Positions 1 through 8,453 are shown, counted from the stretch's first letter. The stretch: 64,000 nucleotides of DNA from an uncultured Oscillospiraceae bacterium (GCA_900541905.1 UQLQ01000001.1:62001-126000); one strand, 5' to 3'. Numbers and translations: made by a program. Notes: generated from the letters alone by a model not told the origin.

Positions 1-1087
1 CCAAAAATCGAATCAGACGTCCCGCTTCTTCGCTTTGATAAAAGGTGCGGCCGAAATCATCGGCAAATACAATAAAACAAGCAGTAATAAAGAATGAAAA
101 CAGCAGGGTCAATTGCATGGAACGTGCAGTGGTCCTGCTGATTGTTCTTTTATGGCCCACTGCATTTGCTTCTGCCATTTCAGGAACCAGTAAAGAAGAA
201 AATGCCATTAAAAATGCGGAAGGAAATAAAATCAGCGGCATTACCATACCGTGAATCATACCGTAATTGCTCAATGAGGTTTCCGTACTGGCACCGTGTT
301 TCTTAAATCCAATGGGGATGAGTATGTTTTCAATGGTTACAAGTCCGTTACGCAGGGTAGAACCAAACATGATGGGCAGTTCTATATGGAACATATCCTG
401 CAATGCTTTCCGAAAGGTGTATTGAAATTGATTGCCGGGGATGTCTTTTGCTTTTATTTTGTCTTTTATAAAGAAGATAAAAGTATAGGTACAAGAAGCA
501 ATCTCGCCTAGGGTAGAGCCTAACATAATTGCGGCACAGGAATACTCTAACCCTTGCGGCGCCACAAATGTAAACAGACAAACTACTGCCATAATGGTAA
601 CAAATTGTTCCAAAAGTTCCCCCGAAGCGGTTTTTGCAACACCACGCATTGCAATAAAATATCCTTTTAAACAAGAACATGTTGCCATGAGAGGTAAGCC
701 GGGAGCGAGTATTTTCAGAGAGAGTGCGACACGTTGGTCGCCCAGCCAATGGATTGCTACGTAATCAGATGAAAAGTATAAGGCTATCATAGCAAGCAAG
801 CTTAATAAAAGTGCGAAGATAATACACTTGCGAACTGCCCGTTTTGCCTGGGACGGCGCTCCTTTTGCAATGGTATCTGTTACAATACGCGTAACGGCTA
901 AACTGATTCCTGAAGTGGAAACCGTAATTGCCAATATAAAAACAGACATAACCAGTTGGTATAATCCCATACCTGCGGTTCCTATTTTAGAAGACAAATA
1001 GGTTCGATATCCAATACTGCTGGCCCGCATTACCAGCGAAGATGCCGTAAGAATAATTGCATTAAAAAAGAATACCCTTTTTTTCAT
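1..1087 (-). CDS. SpoVB/MurJ-like polysaccharide or lipid flippase (partial)
   Basis: The frame is open from an ATG at 1087 to the window edge, giving about 362 residues with the C-terminus missing. The protein is very hydrophobic with eight or more membrane segments. Its N-terminal pattern (first helix, then a GMGLYQLVMSVF segment and alternating helices with the GYF...MRG region near residue 140) is that of SpoVB and other polysaccharide-transport (MOP superfamily) proteins, which flip lipid-linked sugars across the cytoplasmic membrane. A role in spore cortex or cell-wall precursor transport is inference from the family. It is divergent from the Rrf2 gene. The ribosome site is weak. A plain MATE drug exporter is the less likely alternative. 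Confidence 0.75.
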   Translation of the reverse strand, partial: MKKRVFFFNAIILTASSLVMRASSIGYRTYLSSKIGTAGMGLYQLVMSVFILAITVSTSGISLAVTRIVTDTIAKGAPSQAKRAVRKCIIFALLLSLLAMIALYFSSDYVAIHWLGDQRVALSLKILAPGLPLMATCSCLKGYFIAMRGVAKTASGELLEQFVTIMAVVCLFTFVAPQGLEYSCAAIMLGSTLGEIASCTYTFIFFIKDKIKAKDIPGNQFQYTFRKALQDMFHIELPIMFGSTLRNGLVTIENILIPIGFKKHGASTETSLSNYGMIHGMVMPLILFPSAFLMAFSSLLVPEMAEANAVGHKRTISRTTARSMQLTLLFSFFITACFIVFADDFGRTFYQSEEAGRLIRFL

Positions 1088-1202
1088 ACCACAACCCCAT
1101 TTAGAATTTTGTTCTTTGTTTAATATATGTCCTAAATTGCGGGAAAATGAAACAAGCATATATCTCTATTTTTATTTTTTATCATTCGGAATACGAAATG
1201 TC

Positions 1203-1231
1203 TTGAAATACCATTAACATTGTTGCATAAT
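1203..1231 (+). promoter_or_regulatory. sigma-A-type promoter of the Rrf2 gene
   Basis: TTGAAA (1203-1208), 17 bp spacer, CATAAT (1226-1231), about 30 bp before the start codon of the Rrf2 gene. Confidence 0.55.
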
Positions 1232-1262
1232 AGGTTTATTACAGGGACAGGAGGAATTTATC

Positions 1263-1694
1263 ATGTGGATTTCTACAAGAGGAAGATACGCCTTACGTGT
1301 TATGGTTGATCTTGCAGAAAATAACAATGGTGAATATATTCCTTTAAAGGATATTGCAAAACGACAGGAAATTTCAGAGAAATATCTTGAAAGTATTATG
1401 GTGACTATGAGCAAAGCGGGAATTATCAAAGGATTGCGGGGAAAAGGCGGAGGGTATAAGTTAGCACTTGACCCAATGGATATTACGGTAGGGCGTATTT
1501 TAAAAGTGACGGAAAAATCTTTGGCACCCGTATCTTGTTTAGAGATGCAGCCCAACCCGTGCAAGCGGTCTCCTGCTTGTAAAACGGTGCGCGTTTGGCA
1601 GGAAATGTACAGAGTGGTAGATGAATATATAGAAAGTGTTACCATTGCTGACTTGGTGGATGAAATAGACAGCAGCGATTTTTATGTGATATAA
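1263..1694 (+). CDS. Rrf2 family transcriptional regulator (IscR-like)
   Basis: A 143-residue DNA-binding regulator of the Rrf2 family (IscR, NsrR, CymR, RsrR). The N-terminal winged helix (STRGRYALRVMVDLA, then the LKDIAKRQEISEKYLE recognition region) is typical. Three cysteines around residues 94-107 (C-x7-C-x5-C) lie where IscR-type members bind an Fe-S cluster, so it may sense Fe-S status, NO or redox; the ligand is inference. GGAGG stands 6 bases before the ATG. It is a single-gene unit closed by an intrinsic terminator, and the CooS-like operon starts about 160 bp downstream, so control of that operon is a reasonable but unproven guess. Confidence 0.9.
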   Translation: MWISTRGRYALRVMVDLAENNNGEYIPLKDIAKRQEISEKYLESIMVTMSKAGIIKGLRGKGGGYKLALDPMDITVGRILKVTEKSLAPVSCLEMQPNPCKRSPACKTVRVWQEMYRVVDEYIESVTIADLVDEIDSSDFYVI

Positions 1695-1697
1695 GGT

Positions 1698-1740
1698 AAA
1701 ACCATACCGAACATTTTGTTTGGCATGGTTTTTATTTTTT
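1698..1740 (+). terminator. intrinsic terminator after the Rrf2 gene
   Basis: An 11-base stem (1698-1708 with 1722-1732, one mismatch) with a 13-base loop is followed by a T-rich tract. Confidence 0.75.
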
Positions 1741-1785
1741 ACGTGTATTCGGACATTTGCATATTGTCAGGCTGATTTTAGGTAA

Positions 1786-1814
1786 AACCTATAACAAGTT
1801 ATAGGTTATTGATA
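1786..1814 (+). promoter_or_regulatory. palindromic operator and -35 region before the CooS-like operon
   Basis: A perfect inverted repeat, AACCTATAAC (1786-1795) and GTTATAGGTT (1798-1807) separated by AA, sits directly against a TTGATA -35-like hexamer (1809-1814). The best -10 at 17 bp is poor (TATGTA). That is the usual arrangement for an activator site, and a LysR gene closes the operon. Assignment to LysR or Rrf2 is inference. Confidence 0.5.
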
Positions 1815-1897
1815 TTAGACAAATGATGTTTTATGTAGTAAAATATACAACAACCAATAAACATACTAACATAGTATGTAAATAGGAGTGAAAATGA

Positions 1898-3889
1898 ATG
1901 TCTGATCAACACACACACAGTCATCACCATCATCATGGAGGGATTGATGACTACATGAAAGCAGTAGCGGAATACAGAAAAACATTCCCGAACAAACAAG
2001 ATGTCATCGAACAAACACCTGACCCTGCGGTAAGAGAAATGCTTTTACATATGGAAGAAATGGGTCTTGAAACAACGTTTGACCGTTTTGATGCGCAGCA
2101 GCCTCAATGTACGTTTGGTATTGCAGGTACCTGCTGTAAAAACTGCTTTATGGGACCTTGCAAAATTACAAAAAAATCCCCTCGTGGCGTGTGTGGCGCG
2201 GACGCAGATTTAATTGCGGCCAGAAATCTTTTGCGTCATGTGGCAGCAGGTACAGCAGCCCACGGAGCACGCGGACGTGAAAGTATGCTCGCATTAAAAT
2301 TTGCAGCACAAGGAAAAGCTCCGATTCCCATTGAAGGAAAAGAAAAAATTTATGCCGTATGTAAAAATTTTGGCATTGAGACAGAAGGAAAAACACTCAA
2401 TGAGCTTGCAGAACAAGTTGCGGATATTTTATTGGAAGATTTATCTCGAACAGTTCCCGATAAGCACAAAACCATTTATTCCTTCGCGCCGAAAGAAAGG
2501 GTGGAAACATGGGAACAATTGGGTATTATTCCAATCAGCCCTTCCCATGAAGTGTTTGAAAGCTTACACAGAACTACAACAGGCACGGACAGTAACTGGA
2601 GAAACGTAATGCAACAGTTTTTAAGAACCGGCGTATCTTTCGCTTGGTCCTCCTGCCTTGGTTCTTCCATTGCAATGGATAGCTTGTATGGCTTGCCTCA
2701 CAGAAGTCGTTCCAAGATTAATTTGGGCGCTTTGAAAAAAGGATATGTCAATATTGCGGTACATGGACATTCTCCCGTACTGGTAAGTGAAATTGTGAAA
2801 GTTGGAAGAAGCGAGAAAATGGTGCGGTTGGCCAAAGAAAAAGGCGCTTTGGGTATTCAGTTTTACGGCATCTGCTGCTCCGGTTTGTCTGCAATGTATC
2901 GTTATGATAATGTAATTCCGCTATCCAATGCAGTTGGTTCTGAATTGGTGCTTGGAACAGGCGCTTTGGATTTATGGGTTGCAGATGTGCAAGATGTGTT
3001 CCCTTCCATAATGGAAGTAGCAAAATGTTTCCGAACAACCGTGGTTACCACCAGTGATTCCGGAAGACTGCCTGGTGCAGAACACTACGGACTGGACCAT
3101 GAGCATTCCAATATAGGAGAAATTCATCAAATTGCAGAAAAAATTGTACAACGTGGTATTGAAAGCTTTGTGGAAAGAAGAGACATTCCTGTTAAAATCC
3201 CTCAATATGAAGTGGACGCTGAAATGGGATTTTCCGTGGAATGGGCACAGCACTACTTTGAAAAAGGGCTTGCAACTTTAGCACAGGCATTAAAAGACGG
3301 AAAAATATTGGGTATTGTGAACTTGGTAGGCTGCAGCAATCCACGGGTCATTTATGAAAAGAAAATTGTGGAGACAGCTGAAATACTGTTGAAAAACAAT
3401 GTGTTGATTTTTACAAATGGTTGTGCGTCATTTGCTTTGCTGAAGCTGGGATTTTGCTCAGAGAAAGCTTTGGAGTGGACCAGCGAATCACTGCGGGAGT
3501 TTTTAAAAGAGATTCCTCCCGTCTGGCATCTCGGCGAATGTTTGGATAATGCAAGAGCGTCTGCCTTTTTCAACGGAATATCCGCAGCTTTAAATATTCC
3601 GATAAAAGAGCTGCCGTATGCCTTTTCCAGTCCTGAGTGGAGCAATGAAAAGGGAATTTGTGCGGCCTTATCTTTCAGATTATTAGGGATTAATTCTTAC
3701 CACAATGTTTATGCGCCTGTTATGGGTTCGGAAAAAGTGTCTGAATTTATGGCACATGGCACAAAGGCGCTATTGGGCTCTGAAATGATTGTAGATGTCG
3801 ACCATATTAAAATTGCCAACCAACTGGTAGAAGATTTCAAAGAAAAACGCAAAGCGTTAGGTTGGACTGTATCGTTAGGAGGAGAATGA
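1898..3889 (+). CDS. cooS: CooS-like Ni-Fe carbon monoxide dehydrogenase catalytic subunit with altered C-cluster site
   Basis: A 663-residue protein of the anaerobic CODH family, whose members interconvert CO and CO2 as cytosolic homodimers. D-cluster Cys71/Cys79 and B-cluster Cys80/83/88/99 are present. At the active site His291, Cys326-327, Cys479, Cys509, Cys548 and Lys585 are kept. The residue aligned with canonical Cys333 (C. hydrogenoformans CODH-II numbering from memory) is Asp366: the spacing to Cys479 and on to Cys509 is 113 and 30, exactly as in the canonical enzyme. His122 matches His93, but the following relay histidines are Arg125, Glu128 and Leu131. The N-terminus is histidine-rich (HTHSHHHHH from residue 5), possibly nickel-binding. 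No cooF, cooC, cooT or acs genes are nearby. An AGGAG site precedes the ATG. Family membership is firm; CO dehydrogenase activity is doubtful. Confidence 0.88.
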   Translation: MSDQHTHSHHHHHGGIDDYMKAVAEYRKTFPNKQDVIEQTPDPAVREMLLHMEEMGLETTFDRFDAQQPQCTFGIAGTCCKNCFMGPCKITKKSPRGVCGADADLIAARNLLRHVAAGTAAHGARGRESMLALKFAAQGKAPIPIEGKEKIYAVCKNFGIETEGKTLNELAEQVADILLEDLSRTVPDKHKTIYSFAPKERVETWEQLGIIPISPSHEVFESLHRTTTGTDSNWRNVMQQFLRTGVSFAWSSCLGSSIAMDSLYGLPHRSRSKINLGALKKGYVNIAVHGHSPVLVSEIVKVGRSEKMVRLAKEKGALGIQFYGICCSGLSAMYRYDNVIPLSNAVGSELVLGTGALDLWVADVQDVFPSIMEVAKCFRTTVVTTSDSGRLPGAEHYGLDHEHSNIGEIHQIAEKIVQRGIESFVERRDIPVKIPQYEVDAEMGFSVEWAQHYFEKGLATLAQALKDGKILGIVNLVGCSNPRVIYEKKIVETAEILLKNNVLIFTNGCASFALLKLGFCSEKALEWTSESLREFLKEIPPVWHLGECLDNARASAFFNGISAALNIPIKELPYAFSSPEWSNEKGICAALSFRLLGINSYHNVYAPVMGSEKVSEFMAHGTKALLGSEMIVDVDHIKIANQLVEDFKEKRKALGWTVSLGGE

Positions 3890-3892
3890 GAA

Positions 3893-4831
3893 ATGAAATT
3901 AAAAAAATTTTTCATACCGATTGCGGCGGTGTTGGCTAGTATGACTGTATTATTAACCGCATGCGGAACATCATCTGGAGGAGGTTCCGACAGTGAAAAT
4001 GTAAAAACAGTAAAAATAGCATATTTACCTATTACACATGCACTGCCTGTATATGAACTTTCCCAGTCAGACAATGTTAAAGTAGAACTTGTCAAATACG
4101 GTTCATGGCCGGAGCTGATGGATGCGTTGAATTCCGGTCAGGTAGACGGTGCATCTGTGCTGATTGAATTGGCAATGCAGGCGCAATCACAAAATATAGG
4201 ATTAAAAGCAGCTGCACTTGGGCATACAAGCGGCAATGTAATTGTTGTAGGCAATGACATTCAGTCGGCTGCGGATTTAAAAGGAAAAACATTTGCAATT
4301 CCGCACAGAAGCTCTTCTCACAATATTTTATTACAGGAGATGCTGGAACAAAATGGTCTTACCATAGACGATGTTCAGGTAACCGAATTATCTCCTGCGG
4401 AAATGCCTTCTGCATTGGTATCCGGTCAGATTCAAGGATATTGTGTGGCAGAACCGTTTGGTTCTGTAGCGGTAACAGGCGGATATGGTAAAGTGTTATA
4501 TCAATCGGATGAGTTGTGGGATCATTCCATTTGCTGCGCTCTTGTTTTTAACGATAAATTCCTCAATGAAAACAGCGAGTTGGCAAATCAGGTCATCGAC
4601 GCATATCAACAAGCCGGCTCTGAACTTTCAGATAAAGAAGAGGCGCTTTCTGTGGCGAAAAATTTCTTGAAACAACCTGATAATGTGCTGCAGCAATCTT
4701 TGGAATGGATTGATTTTTCAGATTTGACCATTGAGGAATCTGCTTATCATGATTTGGTTGCTCGTATGCAAAAATATCACATTTCCGAAAATCCGCCTTC
4801 TTATGAAGAGTTTGTATACCAAGCGGAATAG
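3893..4831 (+). CDS. NitT/TauT-type ABC transporter substrate-binding lipoprotein
   Basis: A 312-residue solute-binding protein. The signal peptide ends in a lipobox (LTAC, Cys near residue 24) followed by a Gly/Ser-rich tether, so the mature protein is membrane-anchored outside the cell. The fold signatures match the nitrate/sulfonate/taurine (SsuA/TauA/NrtA) group: an early KIAYLPITHALP strand, DLKGKTFAIP at about residue 125, and a CVAEPFGS segment near 185. The substrate cannot be read from sequence. It starts 3 bases after the CooS-like stop codon and is followed at 9 bases by the permease, so all are co-transcribed. A ligand related to the CooS-like enzyme (metal, thiol or small oxo-compound) is inference. 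Confidence 0.88.
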   Translation: MKLKKFFIPIAAVLASMTVLLTACGTSSGGGSDSENVKTVKIAYLPITHALPVYELSQSDNVKVELVKYGSWPELMDALNSGQVDGASVLIELAMQAQSQNIGLKAAALGHTSGNVIVVGNDIQSAADLKGKTFAIPHRSSSHNILLQEMLEQNGLTIDDVQVTELSPAEMPSALVSGQIQGYCVAEPFGSVAVTGGYGKVLYQSDELWDHSICCALVFNDKFLNENSELANQVIDAYQQAGSELSDKEEALSVAKNFLKQPDNVLQQSLEWIDFSDLTIEESAYHDLVARMQKYHISENPPSYEEFVYQAE

Positions 4832-4840
4832 GAGTCAGTT

Positions 4841-5599
4841 ATGAAACGTCTGTTAAAATTAAGGTATATTGTGGTTTCGTTTTCAGTGTTAATTTTACTG
4901 TGGTATCTTCTTGCCAGTGTGTCGTCTGTTGGAGAAGCACTTTTTCCAAAACCGTTAACGGTTGGAAAAGCATTGGTCGATTTATTTGCAGACGGTACTA
5001 TGGGCGCCAATATAGGAGCCAGCTTATATCGTTTTGCAATTGGTTATGTCACGTCGGTTGTTTCAGCAGCTATCTTAGGTTTGATAATAGGATGGTTTAA
5101 ACCGTTATACGGATATATCAGTCCTATTCTACAAATCATTCGTCCGATTGCTCCAGTGGCTTGGATGCCCTTTATTGTGCTGTTTATTGGCATTGGAGAC
5201 GTTCCCGCAATTGTTATCATTTTTCTTGCAGGCTTTTTCCCTGTCTTACTTTCTACCATTTCTGCTGTACGTAATATAGACCCTGTTTATTTAAAGGTAG
5301 CAAAGAATTTTGGAATTAAGCAGCCTGCGGTATTATATAAAATTGTATTTCCCGCGGTATTCCCGCAAATTGCAAACAGTTTGCATGTGGCTTTGGGTTC
5401 TGCATGGATATTTTTGGTGTCAGGAGAAATGGTCGGAACCCAGTCAGGGCTTGGTTATATGATTATAGATGCCAGAAATAATTTAAGAATGGATTATTTG
5501 CTTGCTGCAATGGTGATGATTGGCGTGATAGGATTTATTTTAGATGCACTCATCGGAAAATTTGAAAAAACCGTGATGAAAGCATGGGGAAAGGCGTGA
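4841..5599 (+). CDS. NitT/TauT-type ABC transporter permease
   Basis: A 252-residue membrane protein with about six helices, of the SsuC/TauC binding-protein-dependent permease family. The cytoplasmic EAA-like loop that contacts the ATPase is visible around residues 145-170 (the AKNFGIKQPAVLYKIVFPA region). It forms the channel for the substrate captured by the preceding lipoprotein and is powered by the next gene product. It lies 9 bases after the lipoprotein gene and 4 bases before the ATPase gene. The length is normal for the family and nothing is missing. Confidence 0.9.
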   Translation: MKRLLKLRYIVVSFSVLILLWYLLASVSSVGEALFPKPLTVGKALVDLFADGTMGANIGASLYRFAIGYVTSVVSAAILGLIIGWFKPLYGYISPILQIIRPIAPVAWMPFIVLFIGIGDVPAIVIIFLAGFFPVLLSTISAVRNIDPVYLKVAKNFGIKQPAVLYKIVFPAVFPQIANSLHVALGSAWIFLVSGEMVGTQSGLGYMIIDARNNLRMDYLLAAMVMIGVIGFILDALIGKFEKTVMKAWGKA

Positions 5600-5603
5600 C
5601 AAT

Positions 5604-6392
5604 ATGTATATCGAAATTCAAGACGCTACCAAAATATATGAGAAGCCCGGTGGATTTCGCTCTTCCAGAGAAAGCTTTACAGCGCTTGACCACATTTCGC
5701 TTCAAATAGAAAAAGGTGAATTTATTTGTTTGCTGGGACCTTCCGGCTGCGGAAAGACCACCTTAATGAATTCTATTGCGGGTTTTGAAACATTAACAGA
5801 AGGAAGCATTACCATTGATGGTCAAAAAGTAAAGGCGCCTTCCGAAAAATATGTCACAATTTTTCAAAATTATGGTCTTCTCCCTTGGCGAACGGTTGAA
5901 AAAAATGTAGAATTAGGATTGGAAACCTTAAAGGTTCCAAAACAAGAGCGAAAGCAGATTGCTATGAAATATTTGCAGCTGGTTGGCTTGGAGAATTTTG
6001 CAAAACGACATCCGGCACAGTTGTCCGGTGGACAGCAGCAGAGAGTAGCAATTGCCAGAGGTCTTGCAGTTGACCCTGAAATTTTATTTATGGATGAACC
6101 GTTTGGAGCCTTGGATGCAATTACGCGTTACAAATTGCAGGATGACCTTTTGCATATTACAAAATCTCAAAATAAAACAGTGATTTTTGTAACGCATGAT
6201 ATAGATGAGGCTGTGTTTCTGGCAGATAAAATTGTGGTTATGAGTCCGAATCCGGGTAGAATAAAGTCTGTTATACCAATTGGGCTGGGGAGTCACCGCG
6301 ACAGGACCGGAGGAGATTTTCTACAGCTGAGAGACAAGGTTTTCCGTATATTTAATATGAAGGAAGAAGACAACACCGAGTATTACATTTAA
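5604..6392 (+). CDS. NitT/TauT-type ABC transporter ATPase
   Basis: A 262-residue nucleotide-binding subunit. Walker A is GPSGCGKTT near residue 50, the Q-loop lies near FQNYGLLPW, the signature is LSGGQQQR near 141, Walker B is ILFMDEPFGALD and the switch His is in VTHDIDEAV. It is closest in style to SsuB/TauB/NrtD. It has a slightly extended N-terminus (KPGGFRSSRESF) before the first beta strand. It would energise import through the permease encoded 4 bases upstream. The LysR gene follows at about 21 bases, so the regulator is probably in the same transcript. Confidence 0.92.
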   Translation: MYIEIQDATKIYEKPGGFRSSRESFTALDHISLQIEKGEFICLLGPSGCGKTTLMNSIAGFETLTEGSITIDGQKVKAPSEKYVTIFQNYGLLPWRTVEKNVELGLETLKVPKQERKQIAMKYLQLVGLENFAKRHPAQLSGGQQQRVAIARGLAVDPEILFMDEPFGALDAITRYKLQDDLLHITKSQNKTVIFVTHDIDEAVFLADKIVVMSPNPGRIKSVIPIGLGSHRDRTGGDFLQLRDKVFRIFNMKEEDNTEYYI

Positions 6393-6413
6393 TCACTAGA
6401 AAGGGAAATGCTC

Positions 6414-7325
6414 ATGACGCTACTACATTTAAAATATGCGGTCAAGGTTGCAGATGTCGGTTCCATGAATGAAGCTGCCAAACAATTATTGATATCACAG
6501 CCAAGTTTATCTGCAGCAATTCGAGCTTTGGAAGAAGAAACCGGAATTGATATCTTCAAACGTACCAATAAGGGTGTATATGTGACTGCAGAGGGAAGCG
6601 CTTTTTTGGAACATGCAAGATTCATTGTTGCGCAATATGATTATATCGAGCATCAGTATGTGCGTGCTCATGAAAAAAAGAAGCGGTTTGCTGTATCTAC
6701 GCAGCATTATGCTTTTGCGGTAAAAGCGTTTATCAATACAGTCAAACAGTTGAATTTAAGTGAATATCAAACTGCTATTCGTGAAACCAGAACCGGTGAA
6801 ATTATGAAAGATGTTTGTGCGTCAAGAAGTGAATTGGGTATTATATATTTAAGTAAATCCAATGAAGCTTACATGAAAAAAAGACTGAAAAATGATAATT
6901 TAGAGTTTCATTATTTATTTGAGTGCAGTATTTACGCCTATTTATGGCATGAACATCAGCTAGCTCATAAACCTTCCATCAGTTATCAGGAATTACAGCA
7001 GTATCCTTACTTGATATTTGAACAAGGGGAAAACAGTGTTTCTTTTTTATCAGAAGAAACGGAAAGCAAATATACGTTTCCTGATGTGATACGAACCAAC
7101 GACCGCGCAACGATGATGGAATTGATTCGTCAAATTCATGCTTTTACCATCTGCTGCGGTATTATGGATGATGTTTACAAAAAGCAAGGCTTTATCGCCG
7201 TACCGATTGATACAGATGAAACTATGAAAATAGGTTATGTCACGTTAAAAAATGCAAAATTATCTCCGGTCAGCGAAGAGTATGTAAGGCAGTTGAAAGT
7301 GTTCGGCCAGAATTCCAATGTATAA
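6414..7325 (+). CDS. LysR family transcriptional regulator
   Basis: A LysR-type regulator of about 303 residues. The N-terminal winged helix (KYAVKVADVGSMNEAAKQL, then ISQPSLSAAIRALEEE) is typical and is followed by a two-lobed effector-binding domain. I prefer the second ATG (6414) because AAGGG at 6401-6405 is 8 bases from it and only 2 bases from the ATG at 6408. It is the last gene of the CooS/ABC operon and is followed by a strong terminator. LysR proteins usually control their own operon by binding a palindrome upstream of the -35, and such a palindrome exists at 1786-1807. The effector is unknown. Confidence 0.9.
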   Translation: MTLLHLKYAVKVADVGSMNEAAKQLLISQPSLSAAIRALEEETGIDIFKRTNKGVYVTAEGSAFLEHARFIVAQYDYIEHQYVRAHEKKKRFAVSTQHYAFAVKAFINTVKQLNLSEYQTAIRETRTGEIMKDVCASRSELGIIYLSKSNEAYMKKRLKNDNLEFHYLFECSIYAYLWHEHQLAHKPSISYQELQQYPYLIFEQGENSVSFLSEETESKYTFPDVIRTNDRATMMELIRQIHAFTICCGIMDDVYKKQGFIAVPIDTDETMKIGYVTLKNAKLSPVSEEYVRQLKVFGQNSNV

Positions 7326-7338
7326 TGTTTGATAACAT

Positions 7339-7375
7339 AAAAAACTCCCTTTTCATTTGAAATAGGGAGTTTTTT
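7339..7375 (+). terminator. intrinsic terminator ending the CooS/ABC/LysR operon
   Basis: AAAAAACTCCCT (7339-7350) pairs with AGGGAGTTTTTT (7364-7375). The stem is 12 bp and the T-run is within the right arm. Confidence 0.88.
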
Positions 7376-7456
7376 GACTATAAGTCATAAATCTAAATTT
7401 GTTTTCAGAAGTACTTTGTATATCATATAAAAACAGAAAATACAAAATTCTCCATA

Positions 7457-7485
7457 TTGTATTATGGCAGCATTTATTGTATAAT
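7457..7485 (+). promoter_or_regulatory. promoter of prmA-dcd
   Basis: TTGTAT (7457-7462), 17 bp spacer, TATAAT (7480-7485). A second TATAAT-like box lies at about 7493-7498. Confidence 0.6.
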
Positions 7486-7520
7486 AAAGCATTATAATAT
7501 CGAAAAACATGGAGGACAGC

Positions 7521-8441
7521 ATGGATTGGACCGAAATTGCCATTACCGTACCGGCAGAAGATGTAGACCGTGCAGGAGATATTGCGCAGATGGTGGTACC
7601 ATATGGTATCTATATTGAAGATTATTCCAATTTGGAGCAGGAAGCGTGGGAAATTGCTCATATTGATTTAATTGATGAAGAACTGTTAAATAAAGACCGC
7701 ACAAAAGGTATTATACATGTATATATCAGTCCCGAAGAAAATCCTGCGGAAGCCATTTCATTTTTGCAGGAGCGTTACACTGCAGAAGGAATTCCTTTTA
7801 CCATTGATACAGCAGACTGCGTTATGGAGGATTGGTTAAATAATTGGAAAAAGTACTTTAAGCCTATTCCTGTGGGTCAATCTCTGCTGATTCGTCCTAC
7901 TTGGGAAGAAGATTATGATGCAGGAAACAGAAAAGTGCTGCATTTGGAACCGGGATTGGCATTTGGTACAGGTACTCATGAAACAACTCGTTTGTGTATG
8001 GAACTGTTAGAGCGATATATCAAATCGGATATGGATGTGCTTGACGTGGGATGCGGAAGCGGTATTCTATCCGTTGCCGCATTGCTCTTAGGTGCAAATT
8101 CTGCAGTAGGTGTGGACATAGATGCGCTCGCAGTAAAAACGGCTGTGGAAAATGCAGAAATTAATCATGTTGCAGATAAGTTTACTGCAATTGCAGGGAA
8201 TTTGACGGAACAAATCAATGGGAAATACCATATTGTACTTGCCAACATTGTTGCTGATGTCATTATGGTGTTAACAGAAGACATTGAACAATATTTATAT
8301 CCGGATTCCATTTATATTATGAGTGGTATTATTGATACTCGGGAGCAGGATGTCTTGGTTGCTGTCAGTGAAAAATTTGAAATCATAGAACGCAAAGAAG
8401 AAAAAGGTTGGGTAGCATTGGCTGCTAGGCTGAAACGGTAG
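7521..8441 (+). CDS. prmA: ribosomal protein L11 methyltransferase
   Basis: A 306-residue SAM-dependent methyltransferase that modifies ribosomal protein L11. The N-terminal ferredoxin-like substrate-recognition domain starts MDWTEIAITVPAE. It is followed by the PrmA linker (LEPGLAFGTGTHETTRLCMELLE near residue 150) and the Rossmann methyltransferase core (DVLDVGCGSGILSVAA), with the NIVADVI catalytic region near 240. I choose ATG 7521 rather than 7509 because GGAGG (7511-7515) is 5 bases before it and the family begins at this point. dcd follows after 12 bases, forming a two-gene unit. Confidence 0.93.
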   Translation: MDWTEIAITVPAEDVDRAGDIAQMVVPYGIYIEDYSNLEQEAWEIAHIDLIDEELLNKDRTKGIIHVYISPEENPAEAISFLQERYTAEGIPFTIDTADCVMEDWLNNWKKYFKPIPVGQSLLIRPTWEEDYDAGNRKVLHLEPGLAFGTGTHETTRLCMELLERYIKSDMDVLDVGCGSGILSVAALLLGANSAVGVDIDALAVKTAVENAEINHVADKFTAIAGNLTEQINGKYHIVLANIVADVIMVLTEDIEQYLYPDSIYIMSGIIDTREQDVLVAVSEKFEIIERKEEKGWVALAARLKR

Positions 8442-8453
8442 GGGGATTTGGAC

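Noticed and set aside
348..749. Open frame of 133 codons on the minus strand
   Set aside because: It lies inside the SpoVB-like flippase gene in another frame and has a composition typical of a shadow frame.
1898..3889. Carbon monoxide-dependent hydrogen production linking CooS to the hydrogenases in this window
   Set aside because: The CooS-like protein lacks a canonical active site and cooF, and the hydrogenases are NADH-linked soluble enzymes 35 kb away in separate operons.
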